DNA of 64,000 nt from Cardiobacteriaceae bacterium TAE3-ERU3 (GTDB lineage Bacteria; Pseudomonadota; Gammaproteobacteria; Cardiobacteriales; Cardiobacteriaceae): contig JAHUUI010000001.1 of assembly GCA_019218315.1 (NCBI GenBank), forward strand, positions 541,722 to 605,721, written 5' to 3'. The translations under genes and the position numbers were made by a program. The notes below the pieces were generated by a model. That model ran no database searches, was not told where the DNA came from, and saw nothing but the letters and a program-made list of their open reading frames with translations. This document shows, piece by piece, positions 39,029 through 48,547 of the stretch (the first letter of the stretch is position 1; every line of letters starts with the position of its first letter).

Positions 39029-39477
39029 ATATCCTGATGGTATGTATGGGCAATATCTGCCGTTCGCCGATGGCGGAAGGCATTGCTCGCCATATTGCAG
39101 CCCAAAGCGGGCGTGATGATCTAAATTTTGATTCAGCCGGGACACACGCCTATCATATCGGTGAAGCACCCGACGAACGTGCCCAAGCCGAAATGAAGCG
39201 TCACGGGCTTGATATCAGTGATCTACGCGCACGGGCTTTTCGTCAGGAAGATTTCCATGAATTTGATGTCATCATGGTTGCAGACGAGCACAATGCTGAA
39301 AATGTCCGCGCTATGGCTGGCGACAACGAACAACGTAGTAAAATCATCAAAATGCTCGATAGTGGCTGCGGTAGTGACGAAAACGTCGCAGATCCATATT
39401 ACGGCGGGGAAGAAGGCTTTGCCCGCGTCTATCAGCAACTCCATTCAGCCCTGACAACCTACCTTGATCGCTCATGA
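39025..39477 (+). CDS. Low-molecular-weight protein tyrosine phosphatase
   Basis: This 150-residue phosphatase has the active-site P-loop VCMGNICRSP (C-x4-N-x-C-R-S type) at residues 6-15 and the general acid in the VADPYYGG block near residue 122. Such enzymes act on tyrosine kinases of capsule synthesis (Wzb-like) or on small phosphocompounds. Here no BY-kinase gene is nearby, so the partner is unknown. Both ends overlap neighbours by four bases in ATGA: the antiporter upstream and dnaA downstream. That makes three translationally linked genes. Confidence 0.88.
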   Translation: MNILMVCMGNICRSPMAEGIARHIAAQSGRDDLNFDSAGTHAYHIGEAPDERAQAEMKRHGLDISDLRARAFRQEDFHEFDVIMVADEHNAENVRAMAGDNEQRSKIIKMLDSGCGSDENVADPYYGGEEGFARVYQQLHSALTTYLDRS

Positions 39478-40778
39478 ACCAAAACGGCCAATCCATCTGG
39501 GAAAATGTCATCGACAACCTTTCCTCCATCCTCGATCAGGAAGCGTTGACCATGCTCGGCGCGCTCGAATTGCAAGAACAGAACGGACGCTGGTTCCTGA
39601 TTGCAGCCAATAAATTTATCCTTGAACCCGTTGAACGCGACTATCTCGGGCCAATCAAGCTCGCACTGAAAAAGCATGGCATCAACGACGTCAAGCTGAA
39701 AATAGAAGAGCCAGACTTATTCACTCACCGAAAAAAGAAAAGCCAGAAAAAGCCTTTTGAAAGTAATCTCAATGCAGACTACCAATTCCATAATTTCGTT
39801 CCTGGCCCCTCTAACGATCAGGCTTATGCCGCAGCACAACACGTCGGCGAAGGCTTTCTCGACTATAACCCGCTGCTGATCTACGGTGGCACCGGCCTCG
39901 GCAAATCACACCTAATGCACGCTGCAGGTAATGCCCTGCGCGCGCGCGGCAATACTCGGGTGATGTATCTCACCGCTGAAACCTTTGTCAACGACTACAT
40001 CCGCACCATTAACGATAAAAATAAAACCATGCGCGATTTTGCCGAGCAATACCGCAGTGTTGATGCGCTATTGATCGACGACATCCAGTTCCTCGGCGGT
40101 AAAGACCGTTCACAAGCAGAATTTTTCCATACCTTTAACAGCTTATTTGATAACAAGCGGCAAATTATCCTCACTTGCGACCGCTATCCAAAAGAAATTG
40201 AAGGGCTCGAAGATCGCCTCAAATCGCGCTTTGGCTCCGGATTAAACGTCTCAGTGATTCCACCAGAGCTTGAAACTCGCGTCGCTATCTTGCAATCAAA
40301 AGCCAGCCGACTTGATTTTAAGCTACCTGACGACGTCGCCTTTTTCATCGCCAATAAAGTCATATCAAACGTTCGTGAACTCGAAGGTGCATTGCGTAAA
40401 GTCTATGCATTTTGCCAGTTCAAGCAATTACCGGCATCCGTCGAGCTTGCGCAAAATGCCCTCAGCGACCTGATCAACGCACAAAACAAACAAGTCACGC
40501 TTGATAACATACAAAAAGTTGTCGCTCAGTTCTATCACGTCAGCGTTGCTGATCTGCACTCAAAAAGCCGTAAAGCATCGATCACCCGCCCACGACAAAT
40601 TGCCATGTCTTTGGCTAAAGAACTCACTCGCCATTCTTACCCGGAAATTGGCCATGCCTTTGGCGGGCGCGACCATACAACAGTGATTCACGCGTGTCGT
40701 AAGATTGAATCACTGCGTAAGGAAGATCGTGATTTTCTTGAAGAATACAAAGGGTTACGGATGGCTCTAACTGGATAA
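39474..40778 (+). CDS. dnaA: Chromosomal replication initiator DnaA
   Basis: This 434-residue initiator binds DnaA boxes and melts the origin. Domain I covers about residues 1-80, followed by a short domain II linker. The AAA+ domain III has Walker A GGTGLGKSH near residue 139 and Walker B ALLIDDIQF near 200. The C-terminal helix-turn-helix domain has the signature GGRDHTTVIHACRKIE near residues 398-413. It is a little shorter than E. coli DnaA (467), mostly in domain II. The start overlaps the phosphatase stop in ATGA, so there is no own 5' intergenic region; this is atypical, since dnaA normally follows rpmH divergently or has its own promoter region. Confidence 0.96.
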   Translation: MNQNGQSIWENVIDNLSSILDQEALTMLGALELQEQNGRWFLIAANKFILEPVERDYLGPIKLALKKHGINDVKLKIEEPDLFTHRKKKSQKKPFESNLNADYQFHNFVPGPSNDQAYAAAQHVGEGFLDYNPLLIYGGTGLGKSHLMHAAGNALRARGNTRVMYLTAETFVNDYIRTINDKNKTMRDFAEQYRSVDALLIDDIQFLGGKDRSQAEFFHTFNSLFDNKRQIILTCDRYPKEIEGLEDRLKSRFGSGLNVSVIPPELETRVAILQSKASRLDFKLPDDVAFFIANKVISNVRELEGALRKVYAFCQFKQLPASVELAQNALSDLINAQNKQVTLDNIQKVVAQFYHVSVADLHSKSRKASITRPRQIAMSLAKELTRHSYPEIGHAFGGRDHTTVIHACRKIESLRKEDRDFLEEYKGLRMALTG

Positions 40779-41003
40779 TCAGCTGAGCGTTGCATGCATG
40801 TATAAGCGGTTGAAACCTCCTGTATATCCTGTGAATAACCCATGAATAACTTAAAGCCATTATTTATCCACATTAACCCCACAGCTTTTGAACAGACCTA
40901 TCAAAGTTTGTTTTAACCATTTCAGTTGACCTATCATGTGCTTGCAGAGTTTTACACTTAGTCACAGCCCTGATGACGACGAAGTATAGATAAAGAGGTA
41001 TAT
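40779..41003. other. dnaA-dnaN intergenic region with DnaA boxes
   Basis: This 225-base gap holds a perfect DnaA box TTATCCACA at 40864-40872, a perfect one on the other strand (TGTGAATAA, 40830-40838), and a weaker one at 40841-40849. An AT-rich stretch surrounds them. The site could be part of a replication origin or an autoregulatory dnaN/dnaA control site. Three boxes are few for a full oriC. Confidence 0.5.
40926..40955 (+). promoter_or_regulatory. Candidate dnaN promoter
   Basis: TTGACC (40926-40931) is followed after about 18 bases by TTTTAC (40950-40955), some 48 bases before the dnaN start codon. The -35 is good and the -10 poor. Confidence 0.35.
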
Positions 41004-42113
41004 ATGAAATTCAGTCTTGTGAAAGAATCACTACTAGACACCCTGACCGACATCAACGCTATCGTTGATCGAAAAACAACATCGCCAATCATCAGCCATG
41101 CTCATATTACGGCTAAAAACGGACAACTATTACTCAGAGGCACTGATACTGAAGTAACCCTTGCCGCCAGTGTTCCAGCAAGTATCGAAGAAGAAGGTGA
41201 AATTACCGTACCAGCTGGTAAATTTCTCGATGTCGTCAAGCACATGCCAAGCGGCATGTTCGTTAATTGCCATCTCGATGGTGAGCAATTCTGCATTCAA
41301 TCCGGCAATAGCCGCTTCAAGTTGACCACTTTGCCTGCAGAAGATTTCCCAGTGCTCGAAGAAATTGACGCCAACGATGCAATTCAGATCAACAGCGTCC
41401 GTTTGAATCAAACCATGCAAAAGGTCAAATTCTCGATGGCTGTGCAAGATGTACGCTATTTCCTCAATGGCATGTACTTGCGTACCCTTGGTGAAGGCAA
41501 TGGCCTGCACGCTGTCTCTACAGATGGCCACAGGCTCTCTTGTGCGCTTACTCAGATGGATAACGTCAGCGAGGAAAGCCGAGGTATCATTCTGCCGAAA
41601 AAAGCCGTTAACGAGCTAATCAAGCTTACTGGGCGCTTTGATCAATCACTCACGCTGCACTTGAGTGACCGCCACCTCAATTTGCAACTCGCTAACTACA
41701 ATTTCACCACCAACCTCATTGATGGCCAATTTCCTAACTACGAGCAAGTCATTCCTGATTATCAGCAACATCCTGTCATCATTGCTCGCCAAGCATTTCT
41801 TGAGGCACTACAACGTGCAAAAGTATTGCTTATTGACCGCCACGACGGTATCCGCCTGACATTTGACAGCCACCAGCTTTCACTTGCAGCACGTAATCAG
41901 GACAATGAAACCGCTAACGAAACACTTGAAATCATCAATAGCCGTGATGATGTGATTGAAGCAGGATTTAACATCAATTACCTGATTGATGCCGTCAGTA
42001 ATCTTGAAGGTGAAAATATCCAAATGCACTTTGAAGATGGCGAAAGCCCTTGCTTGGTGACCAGCAAGGAAGACAACAACATCCGCTACGTCATCATGCC
42101 AATGCGCTTGTAA
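41004..42113 (+). CDS. dnaN: DNA polymerase III beta sliding clamp DnaN
   Basis: This 369-residue ring-forming clamp tethers DNA polymerases to the template. The three clamp domains are seen at about residues 1-120, 130-245 and 250-369, starting from MKFSLVKESLL. The middle has VSTDGHRLS and the C-terminus ends in the typical YVIMPMRL, which forms the peptide-binding groove. Length matches E. coli DnaN (366). AAAGAGG provides the ribosome site. The next gene is not recF. Confidence 0.95.
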   Translation: MKFSLVKESLLDTLTDINAIVDRKTTSPIISHAHITAKNGQLLLRGTDTEVTLAASVPASIEEEGEITVPAGKFLDVVKHMPSGMFVNCHLDGEQFCIQSGNSRFKLTTLPAEDFPVLEEIDANDAIQINSVRLNQTMQKVKFSMAVQDVRYFLNGMYLRTLGEGNGLHAVSTDGHRLSCALTQMDNVSEESRGIILPKKAVNELIKLTGRFDQSLTLHLSDRHLNLQLANYNFTTNLIDGQFPNYEQVIPDYQQHPVIIARQAFLEALQRAKVLLIDRHDGIRLTFDSHQLSLAARNQDNETANETLEIINSRDDVIEAGFNINYLIDAVSNLEGENIQMHFEDGESPCLVTSKEDNNIRYVIMPMRL

Positions 42114-42160
42114 ACAAACCATTGCTTCACAAGTAAGTAAACTACCAGCAGGAATTTACC

Positions 42161-44047
42161 ATGTTGTTATTTAAACGCCGTTTTTTACCGTTTTTCATTA
42201 CTCAATTTCTCGGCGCATTTAACGACAACTTATTCAAAAATGCCTTGCTGGTTTACCTTACTTTTACACTTGCTGATAGCCAAACCCTCAGTCTTTATAC
42301 CAATTTATCAGCAGCCTTGTTCATTGCACCGATGTTCCTGTTTTCTGCATGGTCAGGGCTGCTTGCTGATCGCTTTGAAAAGCACGGTCTGATCGTCAAA
42401 ATCAAGTTGTTTGAAGTCATTATTATGGTGCTCGGTGTGGCGTCATTCATGACGGGGCAAGTATGGCTGATGTTGATCGTACTGTGCTTACTTGGCTTGC
42501 AATCAACTTTTTTTGGCCCAGTGAAATACGGCATCTTGCCAGAGCGGTTACACGAAAATGAATTGATGCTTGGTAACGGGCTTGTTGAAGCGGGTACATT
42601 TCTGGCCATACTGATTGGCACATTGCTTGGCGCTTACTTAGTTGGCTTGCAAACCATGCAATGGATTTTGCTTGGAACCATGATGGCTGCTGCAGTGATT
42701 GGCTTGATCAGCGCCTGGTTTATTCCCCGTGATGAGCATCAAAGCAGTCATACAACGCTGCCGCCGTTTAAGCCGTGGCAACAAACCGTCGATTTGCTTC
42801 GCTATACCGCAAAAAATAAAATTATTTTCCAATGTATTTTATCTATTTCGTGGTTTTGGCTACTTGGTGGCGCATTATTGACCCAAATTCCACAGTTCAG
42901 CCGTGATGTACTCGGTGGTGATAGTACTGTAGTTACTTATTTGCTGGTTCTGTTTTCGGCCGGAGTTGGGCTGGGCTCACTTGCTGCGCATTGGTTGTCG
43001 CGTGGGCGTATCGAACCTGGGCTCGTTCCTTTTGGTGGTTTTTTGCTCGCTATTGGCCTGATTGGAATCATCACTGTTGACCAGCAGCCTCATAGTGATT
43101 TGATCAACTTTGCAGCATTTTTTGATCAAGGCCCATTCTGGCACACTACCTTTGCCTTCTTTGGTCTTGCCTTTGCTGGCGGTATTTACGTTGTACCGCT
43201 TTATGCGCTGATTCAGTCTCGTGCAGAAAAAGGGCATAAATCGCAAGTTATTGCTGCAAACAACATTATCAATTCACTGTTTCTCGTCATTGTCAGTTTA
43301 CTCGCTTTGACTTTGCTCAGTTTCTTCGGCTGGACATTCAAAATGTTCTTTATTTTGCTGTTGATTCTGCACGTCATCATCAGCTTTTACATCTTTATCA
43401 CGGTTCCGGAATTTGTGTTCCGAGTCATCATTATTGCGATTACCGGCCTCAATTACCGTATGCGCGTTACTGGTCGTGAGCATATTCCCGAACAAGGCGC
43501 GGCATTTATCATTTGCAACCACGTCAGCTATATGGATCCACTAATGATCACAGCTATCTGTCGTCGCCCGATTCGCTTCGTGATGTATCACAAAATCTAC
43601 AATGTTAAAGCGCTGAACTGGTTTTTCCGCATGGCTGGCGCTATTCCTATTGCACCACGCCACGAATGTAATGAGACCTATGAGCGCGCCATGCAAGCGG
43701 TCAATGAAGCGCTGAAAAATGGTGAGCTGGTTGGAATTTTCCCCGAAGGAAAAATTACCTTGGATGGCACTTTGCAGACTTTCCGCGAAGGCATTGTGCG
43801 GATGCTTGAACAAAATCCTGTCCCAATTGTGCCAATGGCACTCGGTAACATGTGGGGCAGCTTTTTCAGCCATAAAAATGGTATTTGCAAAGGTAAGCCT
43901 GGGCGCTGGTTATCGATTATTCCACTGACGATTGGCAAGCCACTACCGGCTGAAACCAGTGCCGCACAGATGCAAGAAACCATTGCAGGTATGCTCAAGG
44001 AACAATTGGAAGAATATCCGAGTCTGAAAAAACCAGTAAAAGAATGA
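42161..44047 (+). CDS. Lysophospholipid transporter LplT fused to a PlsC-type acyltransferase
   Basis: This 628-residue protein has an N-terminal LplT-like MFS domain (about residues 1-405; LGAFNDNLFKNALLV, then about twelve helices). The C-terminal acyltransferase domain (about 425-628) has the H-x4-D motif NHVSYMDP near residue 453 and the FPEGKIT motif near 525. E. coli splits or joins these as LplT and Aas; here the AMP-binding acyl-ACP synthetase part of Aas is absent. The expected role is import of lysophospholipids and their re-acylation at the inner membrane. It lies 47 bases after dnaN. Confidence 0.87.
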   Translation: MLLFKRRFLPFFITQFLGAFNDNLFKNALLVYLTFTLADSQTLSLYTNLSAALFIAPMFLFSAWSGLLADRFEKHGLIVKIKLFEVIIMVLGVASFMTGQVWLMLIVLCLLGLQSTFFGPVKYGILPERLHENELMLGNGLVEAGTFLAILIGTLLGAYLVGLQTMQWILLGTMMAAAVIGLISAWFIPRDEHQSSHTTLPPFKPWQQTVDLLRYTAKNKIIFQCILSISWFWLLGGALLTQIPQFSRDVLGGDSTVVTYLLVLFSAGVGLGSLAAHWLSRGRIEPGLVPFGGFLLAIGLIGIITVDQQPHSDLINFAAFFDQGPFWHTTFAFFGLAFAGGIYVVPLYALIQSRAEKGHKSQVIAANNIINSLFLVIVSLLALTLLSFFGWTFKMFFILLLILHVIISFYIFITVPEFVFRVIIIAITGLNYRMRVTGREHIPEQGAAFIICNHVSYMDPLMITAICRRPIRFVMYHKIYNVKALNWFFRMAGAIPIAPRHECNETYERAMQAVNEALKNGELVGIFPEGKITLDGTLQTFREGIVRMLEQNPVPIVPMALGNMWGSFFSHKNGICKGKPGRWLSIIPLTIGKPLPAETSAAQMQETIAGMLKEQLEEYPSLKKPVKE

Positions 44048-44135
44048 TTTCTTGTTGATATGACAGAAAATTATCCTTACTCGTAGAGGTGTTTGTTTTA
44101 GAATAGCGCGCTTTTTTAATGGACCGGAGTATCAT

Positions 44136-46145
44136 GTGATTCCCCAATTCAGCTCTGCCGAACGCAAAGCCATCGCCAATTATAATGCTGATGAATTACT
44201 GCTTGCTCTGGTTAAGGCAGAGGATTTTGTGCATGGGCTGGCGATGCTGGTACAGTGGTTTCGCGCCGGGGAAGGGGGATCAGCCTCGCAGCATATGAGC
44301 GATTTGATTGAGGCTTTGGAGTGTCGTCCTAATGTCAGCACCGTTTTTGCCGGTTATTTTCATCAATGGCTCAATGACCAGCATTTATTTTACAGCTTTG
44401 CGCACGTCGGCATGTTTGCTCGCGATGGCTTTATCAATCAAAGTGCACGCTTGCTTTATGACCGTCTTAATCCACCGCCGCGTTCGAGTAAATACTTGCA
44501 TGATGTGCTCGCTGGCGTGTTTGATTTGCGCAAGGATAAATCATGGTTGCGTGCTGTACGTCCAACCCAGTGGCTTAAACTCTACAGCTTATTGACTCCA
44601 GACCCTGACAAGCGTCAGCAAAGTTTGGTGATTATTGATGAAGAAATCCGCTACAGCGTGGAAATGCTTGCTATTTGGCTTGCCAGTGAGGATGTTGACC
44701 CTGATTTGGTTCGCCTCGACAGTCGCCTGCTTGATATTGATTCACCTTTTGTTGGTTTGCAGCGCGCCATTCAGCACTATTTGACCCATAGTGAAGACGA
44801 TGGCGATATTGATGTCATGATCAGTCAGTGCGATGCGCAGATAAAGCGATTGCGTCGCCGTGCCTTGAGTAGTGGCAGCTCATTGGCAACCACCCATTTA
44901 CTCGTACGCCTTGAAAAAATTCTCCTGCGTATCAGTGCATTATTGGCCTTATTGCGCAGCCGCGACAGTGAGCAATACGGGCGAAATATGCTCGCTTTGC
45001 TCAACCAAATGATCGAGCAAGGCGCTTTGCAAAGCAGCCTTAGTGGGGTGTTTAAGCGCAGCGTCAATACCTTGAGCCAAAGCATTGCTCAGCACAAAAG
45101 TGAGCACGGTGAGCACTACGTCACAACCGGCGTAGGTGATTATTTTAAAATGTATTTCGCAGCCGCAGGTGCAGGTATCTTTATTGCCATCATGGCGTTG
45201 ATTAAAATCAAATTGGCCGGCCTTGATCTGTCATCATTCGGTTATGCTGTACTCTCAAGCCTTAACTACGGCATCGGATTTGTAATCGTACATATGTTCG
45301 GATGTACGATTGCCACCAAACAGTCTGCGATGACCGCTGCTTATATGGCACAAACCATTCAAACTCATGGTCAAGGGCGTGGCATAGCTCGGCGTATTGC
45401 ACGTCTGTTGCTCGATGTGAACCGCTCTCAAACCATTGCCGTGATCGGTAACGTCAGTATCGCAATGGGCTTGGCATGGCTGATTTCATATGGCTTTAGC
45501 TATTGGCAAGGTGGATTTTTGATTGAACCATCTAAGGCAAGTTATGAACTCAATAACATCCATCCGATCAGTGGTCTTTCCTTGTGGTATGCCGCTATTG
45601 CTGCACTGTGGCTGTTCTGCTCTGGCCTGATTGCCGGGTATTACGACAACCGCGCGGAATATCTGCGCCTGCGTGATCGCCTTTATCAGCACCCATGGCT
45701 GCGGCGCAGGCTCTCTGACCGCAAGCGTAGAGCCTTTGCTGATTACGTACACGACCACTATGGCGCATTGCACGGGAATTTCTATTTTGGGGTTCTACTT
45801 GGCATGACGCCGTTTGTCGGTGAGCTGCTGCATTTACCGCTCGATATTCGCCACGTTGCATTTTCTGCAGCAAATCTTGGTTATGCTGCAAGCAGTATCT
45901 CAATGACGTGGCCGGTATTTTGGCAATACCTGCTGTTTGTCCTGATGATTGGAATGGTGAATTTATGGGTGAGCTTTACCCTGGCCATTCGCGTTGCACT
46001 CAGAGCGCACGATGCCAAATTCCCCAAACCTATGCGCTTTTTGCAAGCCTTATGGCGTGAGTTTGCCAGTAATCCGTTGCGCTTTTTGTTGCCAATTGGC
46101 CTAAAAAAAAGTGAACGCATTCACCACAAAGAGCAAGATCAATAA
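44136..46145 (+). CDS. Gcr-family putative site-specific recombinase (membrane protein)
   Basis: This 669-residue protein resembles the family annotated as site-specific recombinase after gonococcal Gcr (Pfam SpecificRecomb). The first 330 residues are soluble and helical; hydrophobic helices follow at about residues 345-400, 430-510 and 550-625. It lacks motifs of tyrosine or serine recombinases, so a DNA-cutting role is doubtful and a membrane function is as likely. The GTG at 44136 is preceded by CCGGAG with a spacing of about six bases. The gene appears monocistronic. Confidence 0.75.
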   Translation: MIPQFSSAERKAIANYNADELLLALVKAEDFVHGLAMLVQWFRAGEGGSASQHMSDLIEALECRPNVSTVFAGYFHQWLNDQHLFYSFAHVGMFARDGFINQSARLLYDRLNPPPRSSKYLHDVLAGVFDLRKDKSWLRAVRPTQWLKLYSLLTPDPDKRQQSLVIIDEEIRYSVEMLAIWLASEDVDPDLVRLDSRLLDIDSPFVGLQRAIQHYLTHSEDDGDIDVMISQCDAQIKRLRRRALSSGSSLATTHLLVRLEKILLRISALLALLRSRDSEQYGRNMLALLNQMIEQGALQSSLSGVFKRSVNTLSQSIAQHKSEHGEHYVTTGVGDYFKMYFAAAGAGIFIAIMALIKIKLAGLDLSSFGYAVLSSLNYGIGFVIVHMFGCTIATKQSAMTAAYMAQTIQTHGQGRGIARRIARLLLDVNRSQTIAVIGNVSIAMGLAWLISYGFSYWQGGFLIEPSKASYELNNIHPISGLSLWYAAIAALWLFCSGLIAGYYDNRAEYLRLRDRLYQHPWLRRRLSDRKRRAFADYVHDHYGALHGNFYFGVLLGMTPFVGELLHLPLDIRHVAFSAANLGYAASSISMTWPVFWQYLLFVLMIGMVNLWVSFTLAIRVALRAHDAKFPKPMRFLQALWREFASNPLRFLLPIGLKKSERIHHKEQDQ

Positions 46146-46236
46146 TAGAACGCTGAACACACAATGGGTTTACATAACAATATGATATTTATTGATTTTA
46201 TATTATAGTTGTTACGCTACCTGTTGTGTAGAAATA

Positions 46237-46959
46237 TCAGAAATACTTAAAGCCGTATTGTTCTAACCATTTTTTACTGACAGTTATTGCTTCGTCACAG
46301 CGCGCTTCATTGCCCTCAAAACCCAGCTCTAACTCATGGTGCATTTGCGGTAAACACGATACCGACACGTCAGGAAAATCGCCTTCGAGCTTTTCCAGTA
46401 ATGCAATTGCCTGGCTTTCAGCAAGAAATGCCTGAATACTGCGGTATATCAATGGTTGTTTCATCGTTGCGCCGTACTCATCAAGTACCCATTCAATCAT
46501 TGGCTTAGCCATTTGCGGGAAACCGGGTACGCAGTAAATTTGTCCGATAGAAAAGCCCGGTACGTTATTAACTGGATTGGGAATCAGCGTTGCACCTTCA
46601 GGAAACAGCACCAAATTACGGCGCATATCGTTAAAATCTTTGCCGAATTTTTCCTCGAGCAAGAGTGTCCCTTGCGGATGATAAGCAAGCGGTACGCCCA
46701 TTGCTTCAGCAACAGTTGCACGGGTTTTATCGTCCGGCGTTGCGCCGATACCGCCAAAGCTGAGTACCGTTTGGTTGGTAGCAATGGCTTGCTGGAATGC
46801 TGTAAGCAGCGTATCTGCGTCGTCACGCAAAAAATGCACGCCATTAATGCGAATACTGCGTGCCTGACATGCGGCCAACGTATTGGCAAAATGCACGTCT
46901 TGTCGTCGTCCAGCCAAAATCTCATTGCCAATAATGAATAATGTGACGCCCTGAGTCAT
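46237..46959 (-). CDS. CinA/MoaB-like molybdopterin-binding domain protein
   Basis: This 240-residue soluble protein has the MoCF-binding (MogA/CinA N-terminal) fold. It begins VTLFIIGNEILAGRRQDV and has the FGGIGATPDDKTR block near residues 68-80 (the usual G-G-x-G-x-T-x-D-D-x-T) and a late NPVNNVPGF segment. The C-terminal CinA nicotinamide-amidase domain is absent, so it is a short YfaY-like member. Its true ligand is unknown. It is divergent from rmuC. Confidence 0.85.
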   Translation of the reverse strand: MTQGVTLFIIGNEILAGRRQDVHFANTLAACQARSIRINGVHFLRDDADTLLTAFQQAIATNQTVLSFGGIGATPDDKTRATVAEAMGVPLAYHPQGTLLLEEKFGKDFNDMRRNLVLFPEGATLIPNPVNNVPGFSIGQIYCVPGFPQMAKPMIEWVLDEYGATMKQPLIYRSIQAFLAESQAIALLEKLEGDFPDVSVSCLPQMHHELELGFEGNEARCDEAITVSKKWLEQYGFKYF

Positions 46960-47029
46960 TGGTTTTCCTTGTAAGAATACTGCTGGAAACTATAGCAAAC
47001 TCTGATCCTGAATTTATGCCTTAGTTCTG

Positions 47030-47035
47030 TACAAT
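47030..47035 (+). promoter_or_regulatory. Possible rmuC -10 element
   Basis: TACAAT lies 22 bases before ATG 47057, with only a weak CCTGAA-like -35 about 17 bases upstream. If used, transcription would begin very near the start codon and excludes a TTG start at 47039. Confidence 0.3.
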
Positions 47036-47056
47036 AGCTTGATCATTGCCAACATC

Positions 47057-48472
47057 ATGGAATTCATGAACGCATTATTCGAATGGATTACTTTACCGTG
47101 GCCACCATTACTGAAGTGGGCGGCGTTGTTCGCTTTTCCGTTAGCACTGCTGGGTATCTTTGAGCTATTTGCCAATATCGGGCTGCGTCGGCGCCTGAAT
47201 GAAGCTGAAACCCTGCATAAACAGCACAATAAGGAATTCGAACAAGCGCGGCTGATGGTTGCACGAGTAGAAGAGCGTGATAAAGGTTGGCAACGCCTGT
47301 ACAATCGCCAACAGGAAGAGTACCGCCAGTTACTTGAAGAACACCACAACTTACAAGCCACGCACCAGCATGTGCAAACCCTGCTAGCCACAACGCGTGA
47401 AGCCGCTGAGCTGAACCGTCAGCATCTTGAAGAAAAGCTGCTGCTGTTGGAAGAAAATAAGCGTCAATTGCTCGAGGAATTCAGCCAGCTGTCTGAACGT
47501 ATCTTTACCAGCAAAGCTGAGCAGAATCGCCGTGGTCTGGGTGAAGTGCTTTCACCATTTAAAGAGCAATTGCACCATTTGCAGCATAAAGTAGAGCAGC
47601 TGCACATTGCTGACAGCAAGGACAGAGCAGGGCTGAAAGCGCAGATCGGTGAACTGCACAAGCTCAATCGTGAAATGACCAACGAAGCGCATGCGTTGGC
47701 CACCGCTTTGCGTGGTGAGCACAAGACGCAAGGTAATTGGGGTGAGCTGATCCTTGAGCGCGTACTTGAGCGCAGCGGATTGCGCGCCGGTGAAGAATAT
47801 CAGCGCGAAGCCGTGTACAGTGATGGCAATCAGCGCTTGCGGCCTGATGTGGTCGTTAACTTGCCCGAAGGCCGCCACTTGATTATCGACAGCAAAGTCT
47901 CGCTTAATGCCTACAGTGATTATGTCAATGCCAATAATGACGCCGCGCGCGAGCGCGCACTCAAAGCACACATCGCTGCGCTTCGCCAGCATATAACAAC
48001 CCTTGGCAACAAAGCTTACCAGCAGCTTGATGGCCTACATTCACCTGATTTTGTACTGATGTTCGTGCCTGTTGAACCTGCTTTTATGGCGGCCTTTGCT
48101 GCGGATGAACGCTTGTTTGACGATGCCTTTGCCAAAAAAATTGCCGTCGTCACCCCGACCACATTACTCGCCACTTTACGCACCGTTGCCAGCATTTGGG
48201 CACTGGAACGGCGTAATAAGAGCACTGAACAGTTAGCCGATGAAGCGGGCAAAGTCTATGACAAACTCGCTTTGCTGATCGAGCGTATGGAAAAACTCGG
48301 CAAGCAGCTCGACAGCGCCAAGAATACCTATGAAGAAACATGGCACGGCCTGACCAGCGGTAACGGCAATCTCGTCAGTACAGTCGAGCGTTTTCGCGAC
48401 GTTGGTATCCGCAGTAAAAAAGTCATTCCCAAAGCGATCAGCGATCAGGCACGCTCATCGGATTTCGAATAA
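47057..48472 (+). CDS. rmuC: DNA recombination protein RmuC
   Basis: This 471-residue RmuC protein limits DNA inversions and rearrangements in known hosts. An N-terminal membrane segment at about residues 15-38 is followed by a long coiled coil (about 40-160) rich in Glu, Gln and Leu. A nuclease-like domain (about 215-400) then has GNWGELILERVLE and the RPDVVV...IIDSKVSL pair that resembles a PD-(D/E)xK active site. I used ATG 47057; ATG 47066 is also possible. It is followed after 75 bases by the aminotransferase gene. Confidence 0.88.
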   Translation: MEFMNALFEWITLPWPPLLKWAALFAFPLALLGIFELFANIGLRRRLNEAETLHKQHNKEFEQARLMVARVEERDKGWQRLYNRQQEEYRQLLEEHHNLQATHQHVQTLLATTREAAELNRQHLEEKLLLLEENKRQLLEEFSQLSERIFTSKAEQNRRGLGEVLSPFKEQLHHLQHKVEQLHIADSKDRAGLKAQIGELHKLNREMTNEAHALATALRGEHKTQGNWGELILERVLERSGLRAGEEYQREAVYSDGNQRLRPDVVVNLPEGRHLIIDSKVSLNAYSDYVNANNDAARERALKAHIAALRQHITTLGNKAYQQLDGLHSPDFVLMFVPVEPAFMAAFAADERLFDDAFAKKIAVVTPTTLLATLRTVASIWALERRNKSTEQLADEAGKVYDKLALLIERMEKLGKQLDSAKNTYEETWHGLTSGNGNLVSTVERFRDVGIRSKKVIPKAISDQARSSDFE

Positions 48473-48547
48473 ATATCAGAGTGGCAATTGCAATCCTTTA
48501 GCAGTAGCAATAATCTATCCTGCTTAATTCATTGATGCAGGCAAACC

